Positions 1 through 5,839 of a DNA stretch of 23,091 nucleotides are shown piece by piece (the stretch's first letter is position 1; each line of letters starts with the position of its first letter). Location of the stretch: IMG/VR virus record IMGVR_UViG_3300027743_000093, positions 1 through 23,091 of that record. One strand, written 5' to 3'. Under the pieces are notes generated by a model. That model searched no databases and had not been told where the DNA came from. It saw nothing but the letters and a program-made list of their open reading frames with translations. This DNA is from a virus. The translations under genes were made by a program, and so were the position numbers.

Positions 1-44
1 TCAAACTAATAGGAAACTTCTCCCCCAAAAGCCAATTCCCAAAC

Positions 45-287
45 ATGCAATCTGATATCGTTGAGGCACTATATAAAGCCTCCGGTCATGAGCTAACACG
101 GGAGAAGTTGATTTTGAGGTTCTACGGGCGTCAAGACGTATCAACCCATGAGCTAGATCGTGCAATTAACAAGCTGGTCCATCACAACCGTGTGATACAA
201 TGGACGGGACAAGGTTATAGATTGAGTGACAAGTATATGGATAGCGAAGCATACAAAGTGAGAGTCAATGAAGATCATTCCCGGTGA
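45..287 (+). CDS. Small winged-helix-like protein, hypothetical
   Basis: An 80-residue soluble protein of unknown function. Its helix-helix-strand pattern resembles a small winged-helix fold: VEALYKASG, then REKLILRFYG, then ELDRAINKLVHHNRVIQWTG followed by a GYRLS turn. The alternation of a recognition-helix-like segment (HELDRAINKLVHHNRVI) with a short beta wing (IQWTGQGYRLS) is typical of small regulators, but no family motif is decisive. No Shine-Dalgarno sequence is visible before the ATG (upstream CCAATTCCCAAAC), so the true start or its expression is uncertain. It overlaps the next gene by 20 bases, which suggests coupling. DNA binding is inference only. Confidence 0.6.
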   Translation: MQSDIVEALYKASGHELTREKLILRFYGRQDVSTHELDRAINKLVHHNRVIQWTGQGYRLSDKYMDSEAYKVRVNEDHSR

Positions 288-723
288 ATACGATATTGTC
301 TCACGCCAGACACTAAACCTCAATCGATTACGTGCGGCCCATAGAACGTCGTGTGACGCATCGATGGCATACCTTCTGGTCGCTGTAATGCATGAGCATG
401 CATTCCCTAACAGTTCAATTCAGCTACCTCGCGTAAGATTGCGTAAGCCTAGAATCGGATTGCAATCAGCTCGAGGTTGGGGCGGTGTCAAAAAAGGTAG
501 AGGCTATATGAGTCTCCCTGAAACACCGATGTCAGATCCCAATAAGCCATACGGCAGATTGCGGGCCGGTCTGGTAATTCACGAATACGCGCACGTCGTA
601 GAATTCCTGAAGTATGGTAGGTCAGATCACGGTGCGCGTTTCACGATGATCCTTGACGAGCTATTGTTCCACACAGAAAAGTTCTGGTCAGTTCAGTCCA
701 GTAAAGCAGCGGAGGCAAAGTGA
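268..723 (+). CDS. SprT-like zinc metallopeptidase
   Basis: A 151-residue protein with a zinc-protease signature: HEYAH at residues 105-109 (H105 and H109 as zinc ligands, E106 catalytic), then DHGARF at 120-125 giving the third ligand H121. HExxH followed about 12 residues later by HGxxF is the arrangement of SprT/Spartan/Wss1-like metallopeptidases, which in cells degrade DNA-protein crosslinks. The N-terminal half (1-95) has no recognisable motif, and I see no C-terminal zinc ribbon, so this is a minimal version. It sits at the head of the early operon; its stop overlaps the next GTG start. Virion-linked or host-targeted roles cannot be excluded. Family assignment is fairly sure; the biological role is inferred. 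Confidence 0.75.
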   Translation: MKIIPGEYDIVSRQTLNLNRLRAAHRTSCDASMAYLLVAVMHEHAFPNSSIQLPRVRLRKPRIGLQSARGWGGVKKGRGYMSLPETPMSDPNKPYGRLRAGLVIHEYAHVVEFLKYGRSDHGARFTMILDELLFHTEKFWSVQSSKAAEAK

Positions 724-1196
724 GTGACGAATTAAACGAGGAATCAACTGTTCACCCGATGAACACCGTAGAAGCAAGCGATAGCCCAATTCAGGAACGT
801 CTGAAAAAGGCATATATAGACAAATACAATTCGCTCAAGGTCAGTGATATGACGCCTGAACAGGTGAAATTTCATATTGCAGATCTTGAAGATGCAATCA
901 AGGTTCTACAAACTCAGGTTCAAGCGACGTTAGACGTATCTGACGAATGGGCTGAGACTGCTACTGCTGAACAGCGCGAAGCTCTGAGAATTGCTGATAA
1001 GAAGTATAGGGCCAAAGCGCGGCCCGCGATGAACAGTGACGGAACGATCAAGACAGCTCACGCTCGCGTAGCGAAGCCCGTAGTCGTAGGTGACGCTGGT
1101 TCTCAAGCATTCGAGAACCTAGTGAACAAACTGGTCGCGGCAGGTCAGACAAGAGAACAGGCTATAAAGCTCATTCAAGGTATGAAAGGTAAGTAA
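720..1196 (+). CDS. Hypothetical protein with coiled-coil region
   Basis: A 158-residue protein that starts with GTG overlapping the TGA of the metallopeptidase gene (GTGA), so it is probably translationally coupled. Residues 1-25 are acidic and disordered. Residues 27-75 (QERLKKAYIDKYNSL to VLQTQVQATL) and 80-100 look like charged amphipathic helices that could form a coiled coil. A short basic linker follows, then a C-terminal helix-turn-helix-like tail (AFENLVNKLVAAGQTREQAIKLIQGMKGK, residues 130-158) resembling a UBA-like or small helical bundle. No enzymatic motif is seen. I do not recognise the family. Confidence 0.75.
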   Translation: MSDELNEESTVHPMNTVEASDSPIQERLKKAYIDKYNSLKVSDMTPEQVKFHIADLEDAIKVLQTQVQATLDVSDEWAETATAEQREALRIADKKYRAKARPAMNSDGTIKTAHARVAKPVVVGDAGSQAFENLVNKLVAAGQTREQAIKLIQGMKGK

Positions 1197-1197
1197 G

Positions 1198-1344
1198 ATG
1201 GAAGTTACAATCGAAGCATACGCAAACTCCTATACAGTGAAAGTCAATGGTAGAGTAGTCGGGTTCTGGACATATCTAGAAGGTGCTATTGAGGGAGCGC
1301 GCCTTGAGATCCTGGCTCGATACCCTGAGGACAAGCCGGTATGA
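1198..1344 (+). CDS. Small hypothetical protein (48 aa)
   Basis: An ATG two bases after the preceding TAA opens a 48-residue frame (MEVTIEAYANSYTVKVNG to ARYPEDKPV). The upstream AAGGTAAGTAAG can serve as a weak ribosome binding site. The N-terminal half reads as two beta strands and the rest as one helix (YLEGAIEGARLEILARY). Its stop overlaps the next ATG (ATGA), consistent with a real coupled gene. The function is not recognised. Confidence 0.6.
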   Translation: MEVTIEAYANSYTVKVNGRVVGFWTYLEGAIEGARLEILARYPEDKPV

Positions 1345-1451
1345 CTCAAGATGAATTCATGGTCGTATGGACGGCAGGAGTCATGATTACATGGCTTCTG
1401 TTCGTTCTACATATGTCAGTAGAGAATCAGAGAAAGCGTAACAGAAAATAG
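1341..1451 (+). CDS. Mini membrane protein (36 aa)
   Basis: A 36-residue frame beginning in the ATGA overlap with the previous gene. It holds one hydrophobic segment at about residues 7-24 (MVVWTAGVMITWLLFVLHM) and a basic tail (ENQRKRNRK). By the positive-inside rule the N-terminus would face outward and the basic C-terminus the cytoplasm. Small single-span phage proteins can act as holin-like, superinfection-exclusion or membrane-modulating factors; nothing here decides among these. It ends six bases before the -35 element of the following promoter. Confidence 0.55.
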   Translation: MTQDEFMVVWTAGVMITWLLFVLHMSVENQRKRNRK

Positions 1452-1456
1452 GGCAC

Positions 1457-1485
1457 TTGCCAGAACCTAGAGAGTGTGGTATAAT
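1457..1485 (+). promoter_or_regulatory. Sigma70 promoter P1 (extended -10)
   Basis: TTGCCA (1457-1462), a 17-base spacer, and TATAAT (1480-1485) preceded by TGG, an extended -10 element. This is within one base of the full bacterial consensus. The expected transcription start lies about 7 bases after the -10, at or next to the ATG at 1492. Confidence 0.8.
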
Positions 1486-1491
1486 AGAATT

Positions 1492-1695
1492 ATGAAAAGA
1501 GAATTCAAGAGAACGTGTCAAGAGTGCGGCTTTAAGCTGATATCAGCGACAGGCCCACTTCCGGGTGACAAGGTCACAAACGCCTACATTTTCAAAAAAT
1601 GTCCGAAATGCAAGTCAGAGGGATTTGATTACGGGAGTTATCAGATGATCGCTGAGACTCCCGAGGAACAGAAGGAACTGGACGAGGATTTCTAA
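1492..1695 (+). CDS. Small zinc-ribbon protein, possibly leaderless
   Basis: A 67-residue protein with two CxxC knuckles, CQEC (C9, C12) and CPKC (C37, C40), the layout of a treble-clef or zinc ribbon, followed by an acidic tail (ETPEEQKELDEDF). An upstream in-frame GTG at 1474 exists but lies between the -35 and -10 elements of P1, so it would not be on the P1 transcript; the ATG at 1492 is therefore preferred. No Shine-Dalgarno precedes that ATG, and the predicted transcript starts at or beside it, so translation may be leaderless. The role is unknown; such small zinc ribbons in phages often bind nucleic acid or host RNA polymerase, which is only a possibility here. Confidence 0.7.
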   Translation: MKREFKRTCQECGFKLISATGPLPGDKVTNAYIFKKCPKCKSEGFDYGSYQMIAETPEEQKELDEDF

Positions 1696-1697
1696 TC

Positions 1698-1910
1698 ATG
1701 CAAAGATGGTATAAGCAGGTTCAGCCTGCACGACGGCTCAAGTTCGCGCTCAAGGTCACGCTTATTCAGCTTCTCATCGTCTCGGCTTCATACCTCGCAG
1801 GTTCATTTGAGGAGATTCGCACCGATGGCTCAGGCGATTGGTGCGCGCATTTCAACACTTTCATGGTCTGCAATTCGCCTGGTGGCACGGATTACGTCCT
1901 TGGCGAATAA
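1698..1910 (+). CDS. Small single-span membrane protein
   Basis: A 70-residue protein preceded by a GAGGAT ribosome binding site inside the end of the previous gene. Residues 1-17 are basic (QRWYKQVQPARRLKFALK), residues 18-38 form one hydrophobic helix (VTLIQLLIVSASYLAG), and the C-terminal 30 residues are polar and contain two cysteines (C49 and C58), which could form a periplasmic disulfide. By charge the N-terminus is cytoplasmic. The last 86 bases overlap in another frame with the ribbon-helix-helix gene. The function is unknown; a spanin, holin-like or exclusion role is possible but unsupported. Confidence 0.6.
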   Translation: MQRWYKQVQPARRLKFALKVTLIQLLIVSASYLAGSFEEIRTDGSGDWCAHFNTFMVCNSPGGTDYVLGE

Positions 1911-2130
1911 GCGAGGTAGACCGATTCACCCTGATGCACCGAACCGTGGTGCAAAGACGATCTATGTCAAGGACTGGTCCCGTTGGGATCAGTTCATTGA
2001 CCTCGCTAATAAGCGTGGTCAGTCTGTCAGTGAGCTTCTCAGTGAGGCTGTAGATCGTATGCTCGCTGGAGAGAATGCAGCTGAGTATAAGATTACACAA
2101 ATTCGTCGTATTCTGGATGGTGATCAATGA
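1825..2130 (+). CDS. Ribbon-helix-helix DNA-binding protein
   Basis: A 101-residue protein. Residues 44-48 (KTIYV) form the DNA-contacting beta strand, residues 51-64 helix A (WSRWDQFIDLANKR), and residues 67-80 helix B (SVSELLSEAVDRML), the order seen in Arc/MetJ/CopG ribbon-helix-helix repressors, which bind palindromic operators as dimers of dimers. The chosen ATG has an upstream GAGGAG (1809-1814). A later TTG at 1900 would give a 76-residue protein starting just before the conserved domain and would reduce the overlap with the membrane-protein gene, so the start is uncertain. It may control the palindromes near 3199-3260; that link is inference. Confidence 0.7.
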   Translation: MAQAIGARISTLSWSAIRLVARITSLANKRGRPIHPDAPNRGAKTIYVKDWSRWDQFIDLANKRGQSVSELLSEAVDRMLAGENAAEYKITQIRRILDGDQ

Positions 2131-2136
2131 GCGCGT

Positions 2137-2211
2137 TTGAGTATAGTGTGGATTGCAGCGTGCATGACAATCTGGGTCATTTACATCTTTTCTCGTAAGG
2201 TCAAGAAATGA
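2137..2211 (+). CDS. Possible 24-aa membrane peptide
   Basis: A TTG (2137) or GTG (2146) start would give a peptide with one hydrophobic span (VWIAACMTIWVIYIF) and a basic tail (SRKVKK). Its TGA overlaps the ATG of the next gene (ATGA at 2208-2211), which fits the coupling pattern around it. A competing frame from ATG 2127 gives 23 polar residues and is less attractive. There is no strong ribosome binding site, so this is tentative. Confidence 0.35.
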   Translation: MSIVWIAACMTIWVIYIFSRKVKK

Positions 2212-2453
2212 AAACCGCATATCAAGTGTTCCTCTGTATCGCATATGAGCCAGATCAAGTATTTGGCACATTCGCGACAGAGGAAGAGGCTAATAAGTAT
2301 TGCGACGAACTGAAGAACGAGCGCAATATGTCACACTATGCAGATATCGAGGTCGGCACGATGCGCGTGTGGGATTCTGTCGATGAAATGAAGGAGCAGA
2401 ACGCGCGTGACATCGCAGAATGGGAAAGATTGAATTCAAATGACAGAATATGA
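2208..2453 (+). CDS. Hypothetical protein (81 aa)
   Basis: An acidic 81-residue soluble protein. It begins with a hydrophobic beta strand (AYQVFLCIAYE), followed by a helix typical of small alpha/beta phage proteins (TEEEANKYCDELKNE), a strand (YADIEVGTMRVW) and a charged C-terminal helix (SVDEMKEQNARDIAEWERL). The TATEEEANKYCDEL-type segment resembles sequences in many phage proteins that report amino-acid spacing in a small ferredoxin-like fold, but no specific family is recognised. Start ATG overlaps the upstream frame; a GGTCAAG sequence upstream is a weak ribosome binding site. Confidence 0.7.
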   Translation: MKTAYQVFLCIAYEPDQVFGTFATEEEANKYCDELKNERNMSHYADIEVGTMRVWDSVDEMKEQNARDIAEWERLNSNDRI

Positions 2454-2607
2454 CAAGCTCTTGAGAACGATCGAAAAGACACGTTCTGGATCGAATGACG
2501 ATAACGTGCGCGCCTGCATGGAGATCCTCAGCAAACTCATGAGAGGAGAAGATGTATATTCTAAAGTGCGAGGCATTCAACGACGAGCCAACGACAAGGT
2601 TCAGTAA
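2440..2607 (+). CDS. Small hypothetical protein (55 aa)
   Basis: A 55-residue basic helical protein (MTEYDKLLRTIEKTRSGS to RRANDKVQ) starting within the end of the preceding gene; GGGAAAG about 14 bases upstream is only a weak ribosome binding site. Its 3' end overlaps the next gene by 56 bases in another frame. No motif is recognised. The long overlap lowers confidence, although the preceding ATG placement fits the compact operon. Confidence 0.45.
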   Translation: MTEYDKLLRTIEKTRSGSNDDNVRACMEILSKLMRGEDVYSKVRGIQRRANDKVQ

Positions 2608-2989
2608 CAAATGCTGTTCAGGTGATTGTCACAGTAAGCAATTATTTATTAACGTGACACCCTATGCAGATGATGCTACATTGGAGAACAGACGAATTGA
2701 TTGGAGTCTCGGAATCCAAGGTTATGTATGTTGTGGTAGATATGAGTTTGTAAGGTCTTTATCTCGCGAATGGTGGATCAGACGGCTAGCAATCATAGAT
2801 AACTGGTCTGAGTCTAAAGTGAGTGAGTTTCTCACACAAGGCTCATGGCACAAAACATTCGACGAGCCGAAGACGAAGTCAAGTTCAGCGAACCGAAGTA
2901 AAGTTCAGATAAAGAAAACAATTAATAGTTGCCCACAATGTGGGTCTAGATGGAATGAGGTAGCTTGTGACGAATGCGGCTATTCGTAA
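2552..2989 (+). CDS. Hypothetical protein with C-terminal zinc ribbon
   Basis: A 145-residue protein with an excellent ribosome binding site (GAGAGGAGAA just before the ATG). The N-terminal part is cysteine-rich (C6, C21, C22, C26, then C60 and C61), which could bind a first zinc. Residues 62-100 contain tryptophan-rich helices. A Ser/Lys linker (105-125) leads to a C-terminal zinc ribbon, CPQC (C127, C130) and CDEC (C139, C142). The architecture of globular domain, linker and ribbon suggests nucleic-acid or protein binding, but I cannot name the family. The next gene starts inside its 3' end. Confidence 0.75.
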   Translation: MYILKCEAFNDEPTTRFSNKCCSGDCHSKQLFINVTPYADDATLENRRIDWSLGIQGYVCCGRYEFVRSLSREWWIRRLAIIDNWSESKVSEFLTQGSWHKTFDEPKTKSSSANRSKVQIKKTINSCPQCGSRWNEVACDECGYS

Positions 2990-3197
2990 TGCGAGGATTC
3001 AAGCAGCATTGTCTGATTTTCATGTGATGAATACAGATCGGCAATGGGCGCGCGTTGTAGTAAATGGACAAAACATAATGCTACAGTATGGTGCGATTCA
3101 TTCCAATGGGATGGAAGAGATTCCTATCGGTGAGCGTTATTATACCTGGATTGGTGAGCGTGGTGTCGTGACGACACAACGACACATCTGTGGTTAG
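2967..3197 (+). CDS. Hypothetical protein (76 aa)
   Basis: A 76-residue protein from a GTG start with a GAGG motif seven bases upstream, overlapping the end of the zinc-ribbon gene by 23 bases. An N-terminal helix (AAIRNARIQAALSDFHV) is followed by a beta-rich region (RVVVNGQNIMLQYGAI, RYYTWIGERGVVTTQ). It is the last gene before the palindrome-rich regulatory region. No family is recognised. Confidence 0.6.
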   Translation: MTNAAIRNARIQAALSDFHVMNTDRQWARVVVNGQNIMLQYGAIHSNGMEEIPIGERYYTWIGERGVVTTQRHICG

Positions 3198-3198
3198 G

Positions 3199-3215
3199 TG
3201 TTCACGCGGTGAACA
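3199..3215. promoter_or_regulatory. Palindrome O1 (operator-like)
   Basis: TGTTCAC-GCG-GTGAACA is a perfect 7-3-7 inverted repeat two bases after the stop of the preceding gene. No T-run follows on either strand, so it looks more like a protein-binding site than an intrinsic terminator. Confidence 0.5.
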
Positions 3216-3222
3216 GCAACTC

Positions 3223-3239
3223 AGTGTAATTTTTACACT
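3223..3239. promoter_or_regulatory. Palindrome O2 (operator-like)
   Basis: AGTGTAA-TTT-TTACACT is a perfect 7-3-7 inverted repeat 22 bases before the -35 element. A related half-conserved copy follows 21 bases downstream, about two helical turns, so two repressor dimers would lie on the same DNA face. Confidence 0.65.
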
Positions 3240-3243
3240 ATCG

Positions 3244-3260
3244 AGTGTAATTATTACATA
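3244..3260. promoter_or_regulatory. Palindrome O3 (operator-like, imperfect)
   Basis: AGTGTAA-TTA-TTACATA repeats the O2 left half exactly and the right half imperfectly, and abuts the -35 hexamer at 3261. A protein bound here could contact RNA polymerase directly or block it. Confidence 0.6.
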
Positions 3261-3289
3261 TTGACATTCTAGCTGATCCATGCTATAAT
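3261..3289 (+). promoter_or_regulatory. Consensus sigma70 promoter P2
   Basis: TTGACA (3261-3266), exactly 17 bases, then TATAAT (3284-3289), with TGC forming an extended -10. Every position matches the bacterial consensus. The expected start of transcription is near 3296, giving a leader of about 23 bases with a GAGGTAGG ribosome binding site before the ATG at 3319. Three upstream palindromes suggest tight repression. Confidence 0.9.
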
Positions 3290-3318
3290 TTGCACTTCAG
3301 ATCGAGGTAGGTTCACTA

Positions 3319-3519
3319 ATGACGAAAAAGAATGTGACAGTAAGCTTCGGAGGTAAGCAAGTAATAAAGCAAATCAACGAGATTGATACTCTCGACGAAG
3401 CGAAGCGCGAGTTTAGTCCCAATGAGCTATTAGCACTTATCAATTATGCATACAGACTCAAACAGCTTCGAAACATTCGCAAGGATCTAGAGAGGCATCC
3501 AAGAAATGAACAGAGATAG
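3319..3519 (+). CDS. Hypothetical protein (66 aa) at P2
   Basis: A 66-residue basic protein, first gene after the consensus promoter P2, with GAGGTAGG upstream of its ATG. A short beta strand (NVTVSFGGKQVIK) is followed by two helices (DEAKREFSPNELLALINYAYRLKQLRNIRKDLERH). It may be a small DNA-binding or regulatory protein, but nothing specific is recognised. Its position makes it the most likely immediate product of the strongest promoter in the window, and its ATG overlaps nothing upstream. Confidence 0.7.
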   Translation: MTKKNVTVSFGGKQVIKQINEIDTLDEAKREFSPNELLALINYAYRLKQLRNIRKDLERHPRNEQR

Positions 3520-3694
3520 AGACTCACAATACAAAATTCTGACCGATAACGAATATCGGATCGACACACGAGGAACACGATTTATTCTGATCAAGGGTGT
3601 TTCGGGTCAGAGTTTTGATACATTCGATGAGGCGCTCAACGCTGCTCTCGTCGAAATCGATCCAAAGTTAGTTCGTTACATCACAGGAGCCTAG
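3506..3694 (+). CDS. Hypothetical protein (62 aa)
   Basis: A 62-residue protein overlapping the previous gene by 14 bases. It has two or three beta strands (YKILTDNEYRIDT, TRFILIKGVSGQSF) and a helix (TFDEALNAALVEID). The pattern resembles small phage proteins of unknown function with a strand-strand-helix core. It ends at the start of a 199-base hairpin-rich intergenic region. Confidence 0.6.
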   Translation: MNRDRDSQYKILTDNEYRIDTRGTRFILIKGVSGQSFDTFDEALNAALVEIDPKLVRYITGA

Positions 3695-3893
3695 ACTGTG
3701 CAGTAGGCCATCGCAAGCGATGGTCTTCTAGACAGCCTGAGACTTGGCCTGCTGATCACAGGCAAAGGGGAACTGGATAAGGGATCGAGCTAAGTCGCTA
3801 TGACGTCTCTTGTTACGGTTGGTTACAAATCCCCATGACTGACAATGCCTTTACAGTCACTATTCTACATGGTGCGCGCGTCGCACCTTAAAG
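3695..3893 (+). other. Hairpin-rich intergenic region, possible structured RNA
   Basis: I see no convincing gene in these 199 bases. They contain four potential stem-loops in a row: a 10-bp stem at 3705-3726 (AGGCCATCGC pairing with GCGATGGTCT, allowing one G-T), a 5-bp stem with a 7-base loop at 3747-3763 (GCCTG/CAGGC), a 6-bp stem at 3836-3859 (TGACTG/CAGTCA) and a 6-bp stem at 3871-3887 (GGTGCG/CGCACC). GGGG near 3767 could also pair with CCCC at 3831. The first hairpin may terminate or attenuate transcription from P2, although no T-run follows. The last lies 33 bases before the preferred helicase start. Confidence 0.45.
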
Positions 3894-3920
3894 ATGACGC
3901 GGAGAGGACAATTCAAGAGT

Positions 3921-5558
3921 ATGAGTACAGGTATCGCGGTCCATAAGGGCCAATCACAGTTGAGATACAAGTGTATCCATTGTGGCAAGGCTGTGTCGGA
4001 AGTTAAGAGAAATCGGCTCGGCAAGTATTGGTCGCTGACGTTGGATTGTGGTCACAACCAAATGGTTGAGGCGCTATCCGAGACCAAGGTCGAGGCTATC
4101 GTCAAGAAGTGGGAAGAATTCCAGTCAGTTGACGGTCGCAAGCTATATGAGTTTCAGAAGTCGGGCGCGTCTTTCGCTATTGAGTCGAACGGTCGATGTC
4201 TCATAGCTGATGAGATGGGCCTGGGTAAGACAGTTCAAGCACTTGCATTCCTTTGGTATATGGGCCTTAAGGCTCTACCTGCTCTGGTCGTTACTAAGAG
4301 CACGCTCAAGTATCAGTGGTCTCACGAATCATATAGATTTCTTGGTGAGGGTGTTCTCAATCAGATCATCGAGAACAAGAATCAGAAGCCTCTGACTGAA
4401 CATGGCTTCAAGATCGTCATTATCTCATTCGATATGCTCAGACGTTGTGCATGGGCTGATGATGAAGAGTTCATGAAGGATCGTTTCAAAACGGTCATCA
4501 TCGACGAAACTCAGAACATTAAGAATCCCTCCGCGACGCGCACCGCAATGGTTCGCAAACTGGCGCGCTTCTCGCCATATGTTATTGGACTGAGCGGCAC
4601 GCCAATCAAGAACAATGCTCTAGAATATTTCACGATTCTAAACATTCTCAAACCTGAGAGATTTCCAAGCTTGCGAGGATTCGAGTCCAATTATATCAAC
4701 ACCTATTCAAATGGTGGATATAAGAAGTCAGGTGGTCTGCAAGACCCCGAATACTTCGCTGAGAAGACGAACGATTTCATCATCCGTAGAACGCAGGACG
4801 AAGTTATGCCAGATCTACCGAAGCTCAATCGAACATACAGATATGCAGAGCTTGGCCCTGACGTCGAAGAGCGTTATGCAAAGCTGATGGAGAAATTTGA
4901 ACAGGCATATAATGCTGAAGCCGGAATGAAGATGTTCGGGACGGGTGGTATTCTCGAATACATGACCCACATGAAGCACCTGACAGGCTTAGCTAAGGTC
5001 GAACCTGTTGTAGACTTTGTGACTGACTTCCTTACTGATACGGATCGAAAGATCACGATCTTTGTTCATCACAAGGATGTTCATGGCAAGATTGAGGCAT
5101 TGCTTTGCACACTTTGTCAGGCACTCAATCTCGATATGCCAATTAGCCTATCTTCAGATCTGACTCCTGAACAGCGCCATGAGGTTGTGACACAATTCAA
5201 AGACAACCCTAAAGCTAGGGTCATGATAGCCTCGACGCTCGCAAGTGGTGAGGGATTGAACCTTCAGTTCTGTTCAGATTGTATCATGGCAGAGCAGCAG
5301 TGGAATCCTGCTAACGAAGAGCAGGCTGAGGCTAGATTCAAGCGTATAGGTAGTGAAGCTTCAATCATCAACGCTACTTATCAGATTGCACTTGGAACTA
5401 TTGACGAATTCCTTGCAGACCTGAAGGCCAGCAAGCGTCACATCATTGAGGAAGCTCTGACAGGGGTCAAGAATACTGCTCCCTATGTTGAACAGGAAAT
5501 GATGAAAGAGCTTGCTGATATTATCATGATGAGGGGATTGAAAAGGTGGAAGCTATGA
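3921..5558 (+). CDS. SNF2-type DNA helicase/translocase
   Basis: A 545-residue superfamily 2 ATPase. Motif I is DEMGLGKT near residues 97-104, motif II DETQ near 195-198 (in place of DEAH), motif III is SGTP in GLSGTPIKN, and motifs V-VI lie in ASGEGLNLQF and EQAEARFKRIG. A small N-terminal zinc site is visible (C18, C21, C43, H45). Phage SNF2 helicases of this length act on dsDNA in replication and recombination. ATG 3894 would add nine residues but has no ribosome binding site; ATG 3921 has GGAGAGGA (3901-3908) upstream, so I prefer it. It heads the replication module, overlapping the next gene by four bases. Confidence 0.9.
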   Translation: MSTGIAVHKGQSQLRYKCIHCGKAVSEVKRNRLGKYWSLTLDCGHNQMVEALSETKVEAIVKKWEEFQSVDGRKLYEFQKSGASFAIESNGRCLIADEMGLGKTVQALAFLWYMGLKALPALVVTKSTLKYQWSHESYRFLGEGVLNQIIENKNQKPLTEHGFKIVIISFDMLRRCAWADDEEFMKDRFKTVIIDETQNIKNPSATRTAMVRKLARFSPYVIGLSGTPIKNNALEYFTILNILKPERFPSLRGFESNYINTYSNGGYKKSGGLQDPEYFAEKTNDFIIRRTQDEVMPDLPKLNRTYRYAELGPDVEERYAKLMEKFEQAYNAEAGMKMFGTGGILEYMTHMKHLTGLAKVEPVVDFVTDFLTDTDRKITIFVHHKDVHGKIEALLCTLCQALNLDMPISLSSDLTPEQRHEVVTQFKDNPKARVMIASTLASGEGLNLQFCSDCIMAEQQWNPANEEQAEARFKRIGSEASIINATYQIALGTIDEFLADLKASKRHIIEEALTGVKNTAPYVEQEMMKELADIIMMRGLKRWKL

Positions 5559-5839
5559 GACCACTAGGCTTATTGATGGTATGGCATATCGACAAAGATA
5601 CTGAAAGCTATACCATCAGAAAGACAGGACTGTTCGGGTATTACCAGAATGGTGTTGACTATCTCAATGAATATGTTCGGATTAATGGTTGGCAGTGGGC
5701 CGAGTCTGCATCCTCACAGGTTATAGCCTATGAGAAGGGTGAGTATCGTATCGAGTTATCCCTAGTCGAAGCGACTGGGGTAGATCTTTCTAAAGAGTTA
5801 TATCTGGAGAATCTTAATGTCGAAGAAACAAAAACCTAG
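5555..5839 (+). CDS. Hypothetical protein (94 aa)
   Basis: A 94-residue protein; ATG 5555 overlaps the helicase stop (ATGA) and has AGGTGGA five bases upstream. A GTG at 5546 would add three residues and is less likely. It has a beta-strand core (LLMVWHIDKDTESYTIRKTG, GEYRIELSLV) with aromatic residues, and a Lys/Glu-rich end (NLNVEETKT). It looks like a small helicase-linked accessory protein by position only; no family is recognised. Confidence 0.7.
   Translation: MRPLGLLMVWHIDKDTESYTIRKTGLFGYYQNGVDYLNEYVRINGWQWAESASSQVIAYEKGEYRIELSLVEATGVDLSKELYLENLNVEETKT

Noticed and set aside
1899-2018. Repeat of LANKRG (1900-1917 and 2001-2018) in the RHH gene
   Set aside because: Too short and imperfect (15 of 19 bases) to claim duplication; may be chance or an old internal repeat.
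3747-3763. A tRNA-like anticodon arm with GAT anticodon
   Set aside because: 5-bp stem with seven-base loop is seen, but there is no matching acceptor, D arm or T loop (GTTCRANY) and base 37 is C.
4910-4916. TATAAT inside the helicase gene
   Set aside because: No suitable -35 at 16-18 bases and it lies in coding sequence.
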